Shown: positions 31,692 through 41,976, counted from the stretch's first letter. The stretch: 64,000 nt of DNA from Oryzias latipes (GCF_002234675.1 NC_019867.2:1-64000); one strand, 5' to 3'. Notes: a model not told the origin generated them from the letters alone. Made by a program: numbers and translations.

Positions 31692-32651
31692 AATGTTTTT
31701 ACATGCAATACAAAAATTAAGATCCTAAAAACACACAAATACATGTATAGGGCTGTAAACATTAGCTATAATAATAGTAATTTGAAGATGGGTGGATTCA
31801 CATACAATAACTACATGTACTACAAAAGCAATACTAAACAAAAACATATACATAAATATATAAGGTTAAAAATTGGCCTGAGTAGCAGTGAATTGATTTA
31901 AAGCTTAAAATGATTCTTTTGAATTCATTACAAATTTCTAAATTCATTACAAATTTAATTTTAAATAAACACATTTTTTAAATAAATGAACACTTTAAAT
32001 TCATTACATTTAAGTTAAACATAAATGATGACAATAAGTTAAATATATGGACTCAAAATAAGTTAAAATAAGATAAGAGGGGCAAAAATATAACACAAAA
32101 TAAAAAAGTCTGAAAACTAAACTCTGGAAAATACAAGGGGGTGGAGCCCAGAGGCTATATAAAAGGAAGAGCCTCAGCAGAGCTCATTTCTGCTCTGCTC
32201 TTCGAAGGGACAACATCTCTCCAAGTGCCAGCAACCCTAGCCAAACTGAAAAGCGTGCTTTATAGGCCTGAGGAAGACCTGAACACAGGTTGAAACGTTG
32301 CCGCTTTAGCACGCTATTTTCGTTTTTTGGACGCCTTTCTTTTTTCCTTCTTTTTTTACTTTTTTCATATTTTTGTCTTATTTCCTTTCACAAAAAAATA
32401 AAAAAAACACAAAAAAACTTAAAACTTATAAAAACAAACAAAAAAACATAAATTTCATTTACATTTGATTAAAATTAGAATAACAAAGGTGAACCTAAAC
32501 TAAATATGGACGGTGAGTGGATTCTTGTCCGCCCACGGAGGGGAAGGAATCAGACCTTCCAGCAGAACCCTAGGAGACGACACAGTGATGCCCACATTGG
32601 GATGGACCGTGCACCGCCCATCTTCCTTGGAAGGGGGGCCAAAACCTTACG
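31692..32651 (+). mobile_element. Element D2: leader, hammerhead and ORF1 start only
   Basis: About 960 bp homologous to 30700-31637 but diverged. It starts just after telomeric repeat, contains the hammerhead-like fold at 32252-32315 and an ORF1 start (ATG at 32506, MDGEWILVRPRRGRNQTF), and ends in telomeric repeat at the same point as D. It is a short nonautonomous unit or the 3' LTR of a truncated copy. Confidence 0.78.
32252..32315 (+). ncRNA. Hammerhead ribozyme-like fold of D2 (best-formed copy)
   Basis: Outer stem I AGCGTGCT (32252-32259) with AGCACGCT (32308-32315); inner stem GGC (32265-32267) with GCC (32300-32302); core CTGAGGA (32268-32274) plus one A; stem II GACCTG with CAGGTT (32276-32291, one G-T pair); GAAA; ACGT; predicted cleavage after T299. 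All hammerhead parts are present with an internal loop in stem I. Confidence 0.82.
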
Positions 32652-32713
32652 CCCTAACCCTAACCCTAACCCCTAACCCTAACCCCTAACCCTAACCCTA
32701 ACCCTAACCCTAA
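32652..32713. repeat. Telomeric repeat block T9
   Basis: About ten CCCTAA or CCCCTAA units between D2 and the E unit. Confidence 0.95.
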
Positions 32714-33234
32714 GCCCCACTTCCTTCCATGCTGTAGAAGAAAAGATCTTTTCGCAGACATGATGTTTTGGACTGTACATGCCTTCCAAGTCACCTAGCC
32801 CTAAACCTAACCTCAGTGAAGAAGTGAGAAAAACCTATTCTGAGAGGATTTTTGGAGGACAAATGACTGAGGAGGAAAAAAGAAAAATTGTTTGTGCAAG
32901 ATGGGTGATTTCCTTACCTGTTTGGACCTCATCTTGGTGAGGGGGGGTGTGCTCCCACTCCTAAAAACAATATGTGAGACTATACTTCAAAGAGCCATAA
33001 AGCTACGGACAATTTCGGAAAAGCATGGATCCACAGCCATTCAGGAGCAAAACAAAGGCTAACTCCGCCCACCTGCTCTATTTAAGAGGACCTGCTTCTT
33101 TCAACTCACTCACTCACCTTGCAGCCCTGTCATACGGAGGCACAATAAGACAGAAGGCAATCAGACCAGGATTTATGGACAAAGGATTTTTATTCCATCC
33201 AAGCGCTCATGTACAAGGGATATACAAACAAAGA

Positions 33235-33298
33235 TTGCTCAGCTCAGCACCTGAAGAAGGACCAGAAAGTCCGAAATATCGCGCATTATTCTGGGCAA
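33235..33298 (+). ncRNA. Hammerhead ribozyme-like fold of element E
   Basis: Outer stem I TTGCTCAG (33235-33242) pairs fully with CTGGGCAA (33291-33298), one G-T pair. Core CTGAAGA (33251-33257) plus one A; stem II GGAC/GTCC (33259-33272); GAAA; stem III segment ATAT (palindromic, replacing ACGT); predicted cleavage after C280. The changed but still self-complementary stem III supports function. Confidence 0.75.
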
Positions 33299-33341
33299 CA
33301 AGTGACTCCAGGAGGAGCCTGAAGATTATCCTGCAAAGACA

Positions 33342-33363
33342 GGGGTTAGGGGTTAGGGTTAGA
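33342..33363 (-). repeat. Short telomeric insert in opposite orientation
   Basis: GGGGTTAGGGGTTAGGG-type sequence flanked by the direct repeat CAAAGACA (33334-33341 and 33364-33371). The G-rich strand is on + here, opposite to all other blocks. Confidence 0.8.
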
Positions 33364-33860
33364 CAAAGACAAGGCTACTTACCTGAGGAAATAGAGGAAA
33401 TGTCCCTGCAAAGAAAAAAGAAGAGGAGACAAAATTGAAAATACAAGTTATCCAGGACGATGAGAGCCTAATTTTTGATCATGTAAGTCCAATTATTCTA
33501 ATTTTTGAGTGTGGGGCGGATGACTCTGGCTTTCTGGGCGAGAGGAAGGCCAATGCACTTGAGGTTCACTGCCTTTGGCGGTGAATTTCTAATCTTCAAC
33601 CCCTGACTAGCTAGTGCCCCTTTGTCGGTCTGGTGCCGGGGTTTGAAGCCCCACTTCCTTCCATGCTGTAGAAGAAAAGATCTTTTCGCAGACATGATGT
33701 TTTGGACTGTACATGCCTTCCAAGTCACCTAGCCCTAAACCTAACCTCAGTGAAGAAGTGAGAAAAACTTATTCTGAGAGGATTTTTGGAGGACAAATGA
33801 CTGAGGAGGAAAAAGAAAAATTGTTTGTGCAAGCTGGGTGATTTCCTTACCTGTTTGGAC

Positions 33861-33893
33861 CCTAACCCTAACCCCTAACCCTAACCCTAACCC
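33861..33893. repeat. Telomeric repeat block T10
   Basis: About five CCCTAA units after element E. Confidence 0.95.
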
Positions 33894-34380
33894 AATCAGG
33901 TGCAGTTCACTTTCTGTTGTCATCCAGTAGAGGGGATTGAAGAGTTTCCATCCCTAATGTGAAACCATCATTTGGACTCACCATAGCTTTTGGGCTTTTA
34001 TTTTAATCATTTCCTTTTAGATCATTTTAATCCTAACCAAGTGATTGAATGTTCTAACCCTAAACCAGTGATTTTTGTTCTAACCCTAACCCAGGTTTTT
34101 TTTCCTGACCTTAACCAAGTGAACTTCAGGCTCTAACCCTAATTTGCATAATTAATAAGCCCTTTAATACATCCACTTCTCTGGATCCAAAATTAGGCAT
34201 ATAATTGCCTTTACTTACCTGCAGCGGTTACCAGACAGATCTCTTCAGCAGCGAGAGAATCCTGAAACAGAAGAAATGAGCACAATCCAGAGGGGAGGAG
34301 GGTGGAGCCATGGTGAGGACAGGGAAGGCCAGAGCTTGAGATCTCCAGGCGCCCTGCATGGAGATCTTAATTTTCTCACT
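33894..34380 (+). mobile_element. Element F: 3' UTR fragment related to element C
   Basis: It aligns with the C 3' UTR (29105-29551): CCAGTAGAGGGGA, scattered TCTAACCCTAA units, the GGTGGAGCCATGGTG block and a final ACTCCTAACCC. The terminal hairpin GAGATCTCC (34338-34346) with GGAGATCT (34360-34367) is perfect. Only the 3' end was copied, so it is a strongly 5'-truncated insertion. Confidence 0.82.
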
Positions 34381-34462
34381 CCTAACCCTAACCCTAACCC
34401 CTAACCTCTAACCCTAACCCCAACCAACCCTAACCCTAACCCCTAACCCCTAACCCTAACCC
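34381..34462. repeat. Innermost telomeric repeat block T11
   Basis: About 13 partly degenerate units. Right of it there is no further telomeric array in the window. Confidence 0.95.
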
Positions 34463-34735
34463 AACGACCCCCCTCCTGGCAAGACGACTCCCATTGCTAG
34501 CTGGAGTGTAGAACTGAAGCATGTCAAAATCCCAGTACGCCCTGGTCCTCTGTGCTTCCAGGCAGTAGGCCTCCAGTAACCGCATGTCCCGCTCTGGGTC
34601 CAGGAAAAAGTATGGCTGGTTAGGGTTGTGCCAGGGTTGTACGATACCATCGTCCATCGGGATGGGTGACTGACATCCCGATGGAGAGACACCATCGTGA
34701 TGCCACGCCCCCGCCACGCTGCGAGTAGAGACCAT
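34463..34735 (-). pseudogene. Unidentified ORF fragment cut by the telomere block
   Basis: About 90 residues are open on the minus strand (for example DPERDMRLLEAYCLEAQRTR and AYWDFDMLQFYTP), and they run directly into the telomeric repeats. I do not recognise the family. The sequence to its right (34740-34960) is compositionally odd and may belong to a DNA transposon. It could also be a chance frame. Confidence 0.35.
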
Positions 34736-35747
34736 AAGCCGCGGTTACATGTGCAAAATATCTTGATCGGATCAATGGTCGGATTAGAATCCAACCGTGT
34801 ACATGGGCCCAGAAAAATGTTTTCAGAATATAACAAACTTTCGCATGGGTCACACTTTCGGTCGGAATAAATCATTCGCACATGCGCAGTAGGGTTTGAA
34901 AAACCGGAATGACTGAGGAAATGACTTCCGCCGAGCGGCTATATACATTTATATGTCAGCTCCGTAATATACGAAACGATCTTCTAAACTGATTTTAACA
35001 ATGTTACGATTATTATGAAGCGCCTGTTCGCCTGTTTTAATTTTAATCCGTGTGGTCAGTGCTTTTTCTGTTGAAGAGCGGAGCCGGAAAGAAGCCAGAA
35101 TTCGCAGTGTGCTAACACGGGCTAACAACATTTGCTTTGGGTGGTGCTGCAATCTGCATCCTGGCTGCACGTAAACATGTGGGAATAACATCAGCCTTTA
35201 TTTTGTCGGGACGCGACTCGAAACACAAATCCACGTGATTGTTTGAATGGTTTCTAAGGACTGAGCGACATTTCTGCTTTGAAGCTCACACAGCCGCTGT
35301 ATGTGCGCTGACGATCCGAGCTGTGCTCAGACACACACTTTTAGACCCGGTTCTGAGTTCGGTAGCTCGTACCCCTAGAGATGCGGGACGGATCGCAGTC
35401 CTAAATCTCCCCCACATACCGCTCATGTAACAAAGCACCCCCCTTCCCCTCAAACACAAAGCTGTAAATCCGCGCTCCGCCGGTCCACTTGACTAGTTAA
35501 GTGCGGGAGCGGACTACACTTCTTTTCTATTTTGTTTGTTACTTTTTTTGTTAAAGTCACTTCCCTAGTTTATACTGGATCATCGCGGATGATTCATTAG
35601 TTGGGAAATAAAATAAAGTAATAAAGTAAAATAACAAATAATAATTATATAAGAATGAAAAATTAAAAATAGACCCCCCCCCCCCGACAGCAAACATCGT
35701 CAACGGCCAATTTAAGGGACATCGCCCAACCCTATGGCTGGTCCATT
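34736..35747. other. Intergenic DNA
   Basis: No convincing gene or RNA seen. A poly-C run lies near 35674-35685. Confidence 0.5.
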
Positions 35748-36174
35748 CTGTCAGGTTGGCAGGGCTGAGGAGCATGAAGGACCCAAAATGCAGATACGGG
35801 AGGCACACGGTTCCAGGGCAAGGGATTTACTTAACAAACGGCACTGCAGAGCAGGGTAAAACAAAACAAAACTCACTGTGGGCAAAACCTGAAAACATGG
35901 CAGGAGACAGACATGGACGAGACAGCCAGGGAGCAGACGTTAGTGACGTTAAGAACGTTAATGGACCAGCACAAGAGGAAGGCATAGACGAGACTTAAAT
36001 ACAGACAGGGCAGACAAGACACAGGTGAACATGATCAGGCCAGATTGGGACAAAGGAAGTAAAACACAAAAAAATGACAAACAGAAAACCTTTCAAAATA
36101 AAACAGGAAACAGAACAGAACAGAAACCAAAACAGAAAGCAAAAACCAATACAAAGAAGTCCAAACCATGACAG
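35748..36174. mobile_element. Interspersed repeat with CTGTCA/TGACAG ends
   Basis: About 430 bp beginning CTGTCAGGTTGGCAGG and ending CCATGACAG. It contains the block ACCCAAAATGCAGATACGGG, common in fish nonautonomous DNA transposons. It is A-rich toward the right. Superfamily not determined. Confidence 0.55.
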
Positions 36175-36739
36175 AGTTATTTGAACTTAAAATCTTTGAG
36201 TTGAATAAAATAAAACCATTTAACTAAAAGTAAGCTATAACTTTTTATTTAACTAACTTAAAGATTCTTACTTTACTGAACTAGAATATTTTGTTTTTAT
36301 TGAACCTTATACATTAGTTAATTAACTAAAAAACTTTAATATATCTCAACTCAAAATTAATCATTTGAAGTCTAAACTAGTCTTATTTGTCCTTCTTAGT
36401 CAGGGCCATTCTTACAAAAGAAAAACTGAGGCAGAATTGTAATTGCAAGTTTATTATTAAACCAACTTACACAAGTACATTTGAACAACTTGTGAAAATA
36501 CTGCACAATTTGTGTAAAAAATAAAAGTGCACAAGCCATAAAAAAAATACATCAGTCTTCAAGAAAAGCAAAGATTGAGCACAAATCTTTTTTACACCAT
36601 TTCCTTATACAACTTTATAAAAAAAAACATTCTTACATTTCAAGAAAAGCAAATATTGTGTATCAGCCTTTTTTTTTTACACTTTTCTCACATAAAACTG
36701 CATTTTCTTAGGCTGCCCTTTCCCTACAAACATTAGCGC

Positions 36740-36901
36740 TCAAAAAAATACCAATTTAGGAATGTCGCCTACCACAAGCTCATCTTCCACCACAACTGCT
36801 GTACTGAGCGGACAGAAAGGCACTGAACTTGTATTATTGTTGCTGACGGTCAGAATGCCAACAGAGGTGCTGCTGATGTCTGGCTCTGGTGACTCTTTAA
36901 T
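36740..36901 (-). CDS. Uncharacterised gene, last exon
   Basis: Preceded by an acceptor (TTTGCAG on the minus strand). Phase 0, 53 residues plus stop: IKESPEPDISSTSVG, then VPFCPLSTAVVVEDELVVG, ending PKLVFF. A polyadenylation signal (AATAAA on minus) lies near 36450, giving a 3' UTR of about 290 bp. I recall similar strings in multi-copy uncharacterised teleost proteins annotated as SAM-domain-like; this is from memory and unverified. Confidence 0.5.
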   Translation of the reverse strand: MKESPEPDISSTSVGILTVSNNNTSSVPFCPLSTAVVVEDELVVGDIPKLVFF

Positions 36902-37159
36902 CTGCAAATGAAAAAAAAACAGTGTAGTATTAAAGAGAGAGAATTGATCGTTTGAGGGAAGAAAACTTTATGCAAAAACTGCAACCTGAAATTGACATTT
37001 TAAGAGGTCAGAAATTACACATCAAGAAAATTATTAAAATGGATTTAAATTAATTATTTCAAGGATTGTAATCAAAGCAATAAAGAATTTACACATATTT
37101 ATCAAACTCATTACAGAAATGATTAAATCATTGATTAGAAATTCTTAGAGAAGAATTAC

Positions 37160-37289
37160 ATTTTCTCGTTCAACAACTGCATTTTTAAAGTCCAGCAGAT
37201 TGGCGTCATCCAGATGAAATAGGGGACGGCTGTGGGCCCAAGACGAGCCAGAGGCGAGGTCCACGGTCAGGTACAGGAGCACAGATGAG
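37160..37289 (-). CDS. Uncharacterised gene, internal exon
   Basis: Acceptor CACTTCAG and donor GTAATT on the minus strand. It encodes SSVLLYLTVDLASGSSWAHS then RPLFHLDDANLLDFKNAVVE. The 3' phase fits the exon at 36740-36901. The 5' phase does not fit the exon at 37452-37547 directly. Confidence 0.5.
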
Positions 37290-37451
37290 CTGAAGTGCAA
37301 TATTTTAGGAGACTATGTGCTTTGACACATAACATTGCTTTGGCAAGACTTTCTGGTTAAGTTGTATTACCCACACAGCTGGAGTATTAACCAGCACACT
37401 GTCACTGGTACTAGTTAGTGAATAAAACATAATCCATCATAAAGTACTTAC

Positions 37452-37547
37452 ATTCCAAACTTTGAAGAACTGTGGGTCCTCCTCACGTTTGTATATGGGA
37501 AGCCAGTACAAGACAGGAGTATGTTTGACATCAGCAGTCTGCTCTTG
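37452..37547 (-). CDS. Uncharacterised gene, upstream exon
   Basis: Acceptor CTCTGTGCAG and donor GTAAGT. It encodes 32 residues including VLYWLPIYKREEDPQFFKVW. The phase mismatch with the next exon means a missed microexon, an alternative donor, or a decayed gene. No further 5' exons were found before the hAT-like element. Confidence 0.45.
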
Positions 37548-37934
37548 CTGCACAGAGACAAATACAAATTAATATGGCAAACATATTTCAAATGACTGCA
37601 CCCTTTGGTCTGGCTCAGTTCAGTTCATCTAGTTTTTTTAATTATCTTAAAATTGTACAGTTTTTTCAAAAAATTACACCAAACATAAGATGACGTCACA
37701 TTCATATTTACAAATGCATTGGGATCGACGCTGATGTTTTTTCTACAGTGAAGGAAACATTTACAGTCATTCAATGAATTAGAAACGCTCAGTGATTAAT
37801 ATGAACCGATCCAAGTCAGCCCCTTCTTTTAGCTATGAAAACATAACTGATTACCAAATCACAGAGCCTGTGGTAAAAAGTAGAAAGAAAGGCAATTCCC
37901 ACTGACTCTATATGTGGCTGTGGCAGTCGCTCTG

Positions 37935-37996
37935 CCAGAGCTAGCGGTTAGCTAGTAGTAACGGTTAGCTAATAGTAACGGTTAGCTAGTAGTAAG
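37935..37996. repeat. Short tandem repeat (GGTTAGCTAGTAGTAAC)n
   Basis: About three imperfect copies of a 19-20-bp unit immediately left of the hAT-like insertion. Confidence 0.75.
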
Positions 37997-38236
37997 GTTT
38001 AGATCAGGGGTCGGCAACCCATGGCTCCGGAGCCACATGTGGCTCGTTCATCCTTCTGTTTTGGCTCCCTGTGACTTTGGAAAATAATGAGTATTTTATA
38101 ATAATTAAATTTTATTTTAGTTTGTTAATCTGCTGGCTCCGTATGTATGGAGTGATATTTCTGCCACCACGTCGCACACAAAACTTTTTTAAGTTGCAGG
38201 TGAAAATATTAAATGTTGGCTTTTCTATAATTTATA

Positions 38237-39228
38237 CGGAGCCCGTGTCCTGACATTAAGATATAAAAATATATCTTGTTCCCACAGATTAATATCTTGT
38301 TCCCACAGATTGTTATCTCTTTCGCACGAAATAATATTCCGTTCCCTCAAAATACTATTCCGTTCGACCATTCTTGCTTTTATTTTTACCCCATTGAATG
38401 CTCACAGAGACACGGAAGTAGCGGCAGGAAGCGGCTTTTGCAGCAAGATGACGGAGGGCATCAGATGTGAATGAACGTGAATACGATGGATGCTTTTGTG
38501 CTTTTTAAAATAAATAAATCTGTTCTCTAAACATCCTCCGTGTCTTCAATGCAATGTAATGAGACACACACAGACAGAAATGTGAAGGTATCTGCTGTAA
38601 ATCTATGACGTAAATTAAGAACAGGATATGATCGGCTAGTCAGTTAGCATGTAGCCTAATAGCCTTCGAATGTAAAGCGACTGACTGCTAAAGTTAATAA
38701 AAGACAAGTACTGAATATTATTATTCCTATTTGACCCTAAACTACAATACCAGCTGTCTGTCAACCGACCAGCCAGTTGCCCATATGCCGGCATACATCA
38801 AAGAGCTCTGCGGCGGCGCTAGTAGTAGCCTAGCAGGAGCTATCGTATGACAAAGCAGCCTAGTTATCATAAATCTTTTGATATTTTTCTTATATTCATT
38901 GAGACGGTAATAAAGTGATCATTTTTGTTTTTCATGTTCCTTTTTGAACGAATAAGGGTCACAGATACACGGAAGTTACCACTGAAAGCGGCTTTTGCCG
39001 GCGTACAGAGAGCATATCCGCGTGAAAGACTTATGACGTGAATAATTATTGCGTTCGAAAAGATTAATTATTGCGTTCGAACGACAAAATTATTGCGTTC
39101 GCACGAGTTAATCATTTCGAGGGAACGGGATAGTATTTCGAGGGAACGGAGTAGTATTTCGTGCGAACGAGATATTAATCTGTGGGAACAAGATATATTT
39201 TTATATCTTAATGTCAGGACACGGACTC
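38237..39228. mobile_element. Nested element with long terminal inverted repeats
   Basis: About 990 bp. The ends (CCGTGTCCTGACATTAAG and its complement) are inverted repeats of well over 50 bp, followed by repeated motifs such as TATTGCGTTCG (three times near 39050-39105) and TATTTCG-N-G-N-GAACG (near 39115-39170). It sits in the left arm of the larger inverted repeat, which it splits. No protein is visible. The superfamily is unclear. Confidence 0.65.
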
Positions 39229-41283
39229 AGTAAATTTATTATTATGCTTTGATATTTTCTTTTTTGCTCAAAAAATTTTTTTTTGCTTTCAACAACTTTT
39301 TTTTAATTTCAAAAACGTTTTTTGCATTTGCAAAACACATGTTTTTGCGTGCGTTGTGTCAAATCTCGCTTTTGTCCTATGTTTGATTTTGCTGACTACT
39401 TTGAGCGCGACTTAGCGTGAAATGACTGCCACTGGCATCGCCAAAAAAAGCAATTTGCATGTGTTGTGTCATCTCACTTTTTTCCTATCTTTGCTAAGTT
39501 AAGTTTCGGTTTGATGTGACAAGCTGCCATCAAACAGCTGCTGATTGGTCCAGATTATAACCAATCAAATCGCCATATGAATCTAACATGGTGTCTGCTG
39601 CCGAGGCTCAGAGGCTGAACCAGCTCTTTTTACCCTCATTTTTGGATGAAGACGTTTTCATTTTTTAAATAATTCATAATAATTCATACTTTCTTTATTT
39701 TTGGCATTCGTTCATTTTTATGAAGTCAGATTTGTGAATTTATGGCTGAGGATCTCCTGAAACTGTAAAGTTTATCTGCTGACATTACATCAACAGGTCT
39801 GTTTGATCTGTGAATCCTGCAGAGCAAAATATTAGTGAAAAGTGTGATTTTCTTTAAGGTCTGTTTTTTAAAACTAAACAATAAAAAATTTAAAGCACAT
39901 ATTATTTTATGCTGCACACGTGTTTGGGATCAGATGAACAGCAGTAATAAGCAAAAGCATGATGGCTCACCACAGGAGACTCAATGCATTTATCAGAAGA
40001 AGCATTTTTAACTTTTATGTAAATTTTTACCAGTGTCTCATGTTTAAGAACTTGTGAGCGTTTCTCCAAAGTTTAAAAATATTAGTCATCAAAAATGCTA
40101 TTTTCTCTTAATATTTCAACAATTATTTATTAAAATAAATCAATAGTTCAGATACAAATCTTAAAAAGTTTAACTTCTTCCGGCTGGATGGAGTCGGAGC
40201 TCGGACGTTTATTTTTTTTTACTGCAGACGTTTTAAACACTTTGGTCTCTACACAGACATGAATAAATAATAAACTCTGTTTTATTTTAGCTGCTTTGCT
40301 GCTTCTTCTGGGCTTTACTGAGACAAACGGGCCAGAGTGGTTGAAAACGGCAGGACCCCATACGAACAGAACCGAAACAAAGTCTGAAGTCAATGTCTGC
40401 CTCGGAGTACCGTCAATATGAGACACAGACACTTGATTGGTTAGAATCTGGACCAATCAGCAGCTGTTTGATGGCAGCTTGTCACATCAAACCGAAACTT
40501 AACTTAGCAAAGATGGGAAAAAAGTGAGATGACAAACAACGCATGCTAATTTCTTTTTGGCGATGCCAGTGGCAGTCATTTCACGCTAAGTCGCGCTCAA
40601 AGTAGTCAGCAAAATCAAACATAGGACAAAAGTGAGATTTGACACAACGCATGTAAAAAAAAGTGTTTTGCAAACGCAAAAAAACGTTTTTGAAAGCAAA
40701 AAAAACATTTTGAGCAAAAAACAGAAAGTTTTGTGTTCGACTCAGAATGTTTTGTGTGCAACATGGTGGCAGAAATATCACTCCATACATATGAAGCGCG
40801 TAACACATGTGGTCCGGAGTGATCTTCTGCCGGGAACTTGACATGCCGCGGGGCAGAGACCAACTGTCTGATGACAGAGAGTTTGCGTCAGTGTTGCCAG
40901 ATAGAGTCACAGTTTTCCAGCCCAAAAGTCATCTGAAAACCGCCAGACCCAGCCAAAAACCGCCCAACACAGATTTTGTTGATGTTTTTTTTCCGTACTG
41001 GACTGATTTAGCAAAACAAAAGATTTTTCTAAATAAAAGATAGTTCAGACTAATAATAAAATGTGTACAATATTGAATATTTCTTCAGCGGGCCGACTTC
41101 TTCCATTTATTTGCTTAACCCGCTCTATCCCCGCTATAACCTGCGTCCGGCTCTTTCATCCTTGTGCTGCACTGGAGCGCCCCGACTATTGTATTTTGCG
41201 CTCTCTGTGTAGGACACACCGGGAGCGCGGGGGAAACCAACTCTCAGCTGCAGAGGATGTGAACAGGTGAACAGGTAGAGAGG

Positions 41284-41976
41284 AAAAGCAGGTGGTGTTC
41301 ACATCAACAATAAACTGGACTGGTCAGACAACACAAAGGTCCTGCACAAGAAGGGCCAAAGTCGCCTCCACCTCATGAGGAGACTGAGGTCCTTTGGTGT
41401 GTGCAGGCCACTACTCAGGACCTTCTATGAGACTGTCGTTACATCAGCAACTTTCTATGCCGTGGTCTGCTGGTGTGGAGGCATTAGTGAAAGGGATAAA
41501 AAGAAACTGGACAAGCTGGTCAAGAGAGCTAGCTCTGTCCTGGGCTGTCCCCTGGACTCAGTAGACTCTGTAGGTGAGAGGAGGATGCTGACCAAGCTGT
41601 CCAGCATCCGGAACAACCCCTCCCACCCCCTGTATGCGACGGTGAGGACAATGAGGAGCTCGTTCAGCCAGAGACTGCTGCACCCCCAGTGCAAAAAAGA
41701 GCGTTACCGGAGGTCCTTCATCCCAACAGCAATCAGACTATACAATAACACGGTCTAGGACTGATGAAACCGCTGCTGCTATTTATTGCCTTATTTAATC
41801 CGTTATTTATACTGTACTTTTACTTCCGCCTTGTATTATTTTTATTCTTAATCATTGCTACTGTGTTTTTCGTACTTTCCAACTGCTATTTCTTCTTGTT
41901 TTTGGCTGCTGTGACAACCCAATTTCCCCCTGGGGATCAATAAAGTCCTATCTTATCTTATCTTATCTTATCTTAA
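41284..41976 (+). mobile_element. L2/CR1-type LINE 3' end
   Basis: An open frame at 41375-41758 encodes the C-terminal tail of a LINE RT: LRSFGVCRPLLRTFYETVV, FYAVVCWCGGIS and KKLDKLVKRASSVLGCPLDS. It is followed by a 3' UTR ending in (TCTTA)n. It is 5'-truncated, lacks RT and endonuclease, and lies inside the hAT-like element. Confidence 0.85.

Larger units (their letters stand above)
32714..33860 (+). mobile_element. Element E: short noncoding PLE-like unit with upstream partial copy
   Basis: A 3' fragment (32714-32927) is followed without spacer by a 933-bp unit (32928-33860) whose last 210 bp repeat that fragment. Both copies end at CTGTTTGGAC, and the second then joins telomeric repeat. 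The unit carries a hammerhead-like fold (33235-33298). I see no convincing protein. Its tandem layout mirrors the B array. It is probably a nonautonomous PLE relative, similar in concept to retrozymes. Confidence 0.7.

Noticed and set aside
33025-33438. 137-residue frame in element E
   Set aside because: No homology recognised, it crosses the inserted telomeric repeat, and the unit looks noncoding.
1-34462. Regular short repeats that might suggest a CRISPR array
   Set aside because: The unit is the 6-bp animal telomere repeat with no unique spacers, in a genome with introns and spliceosomal RNA.
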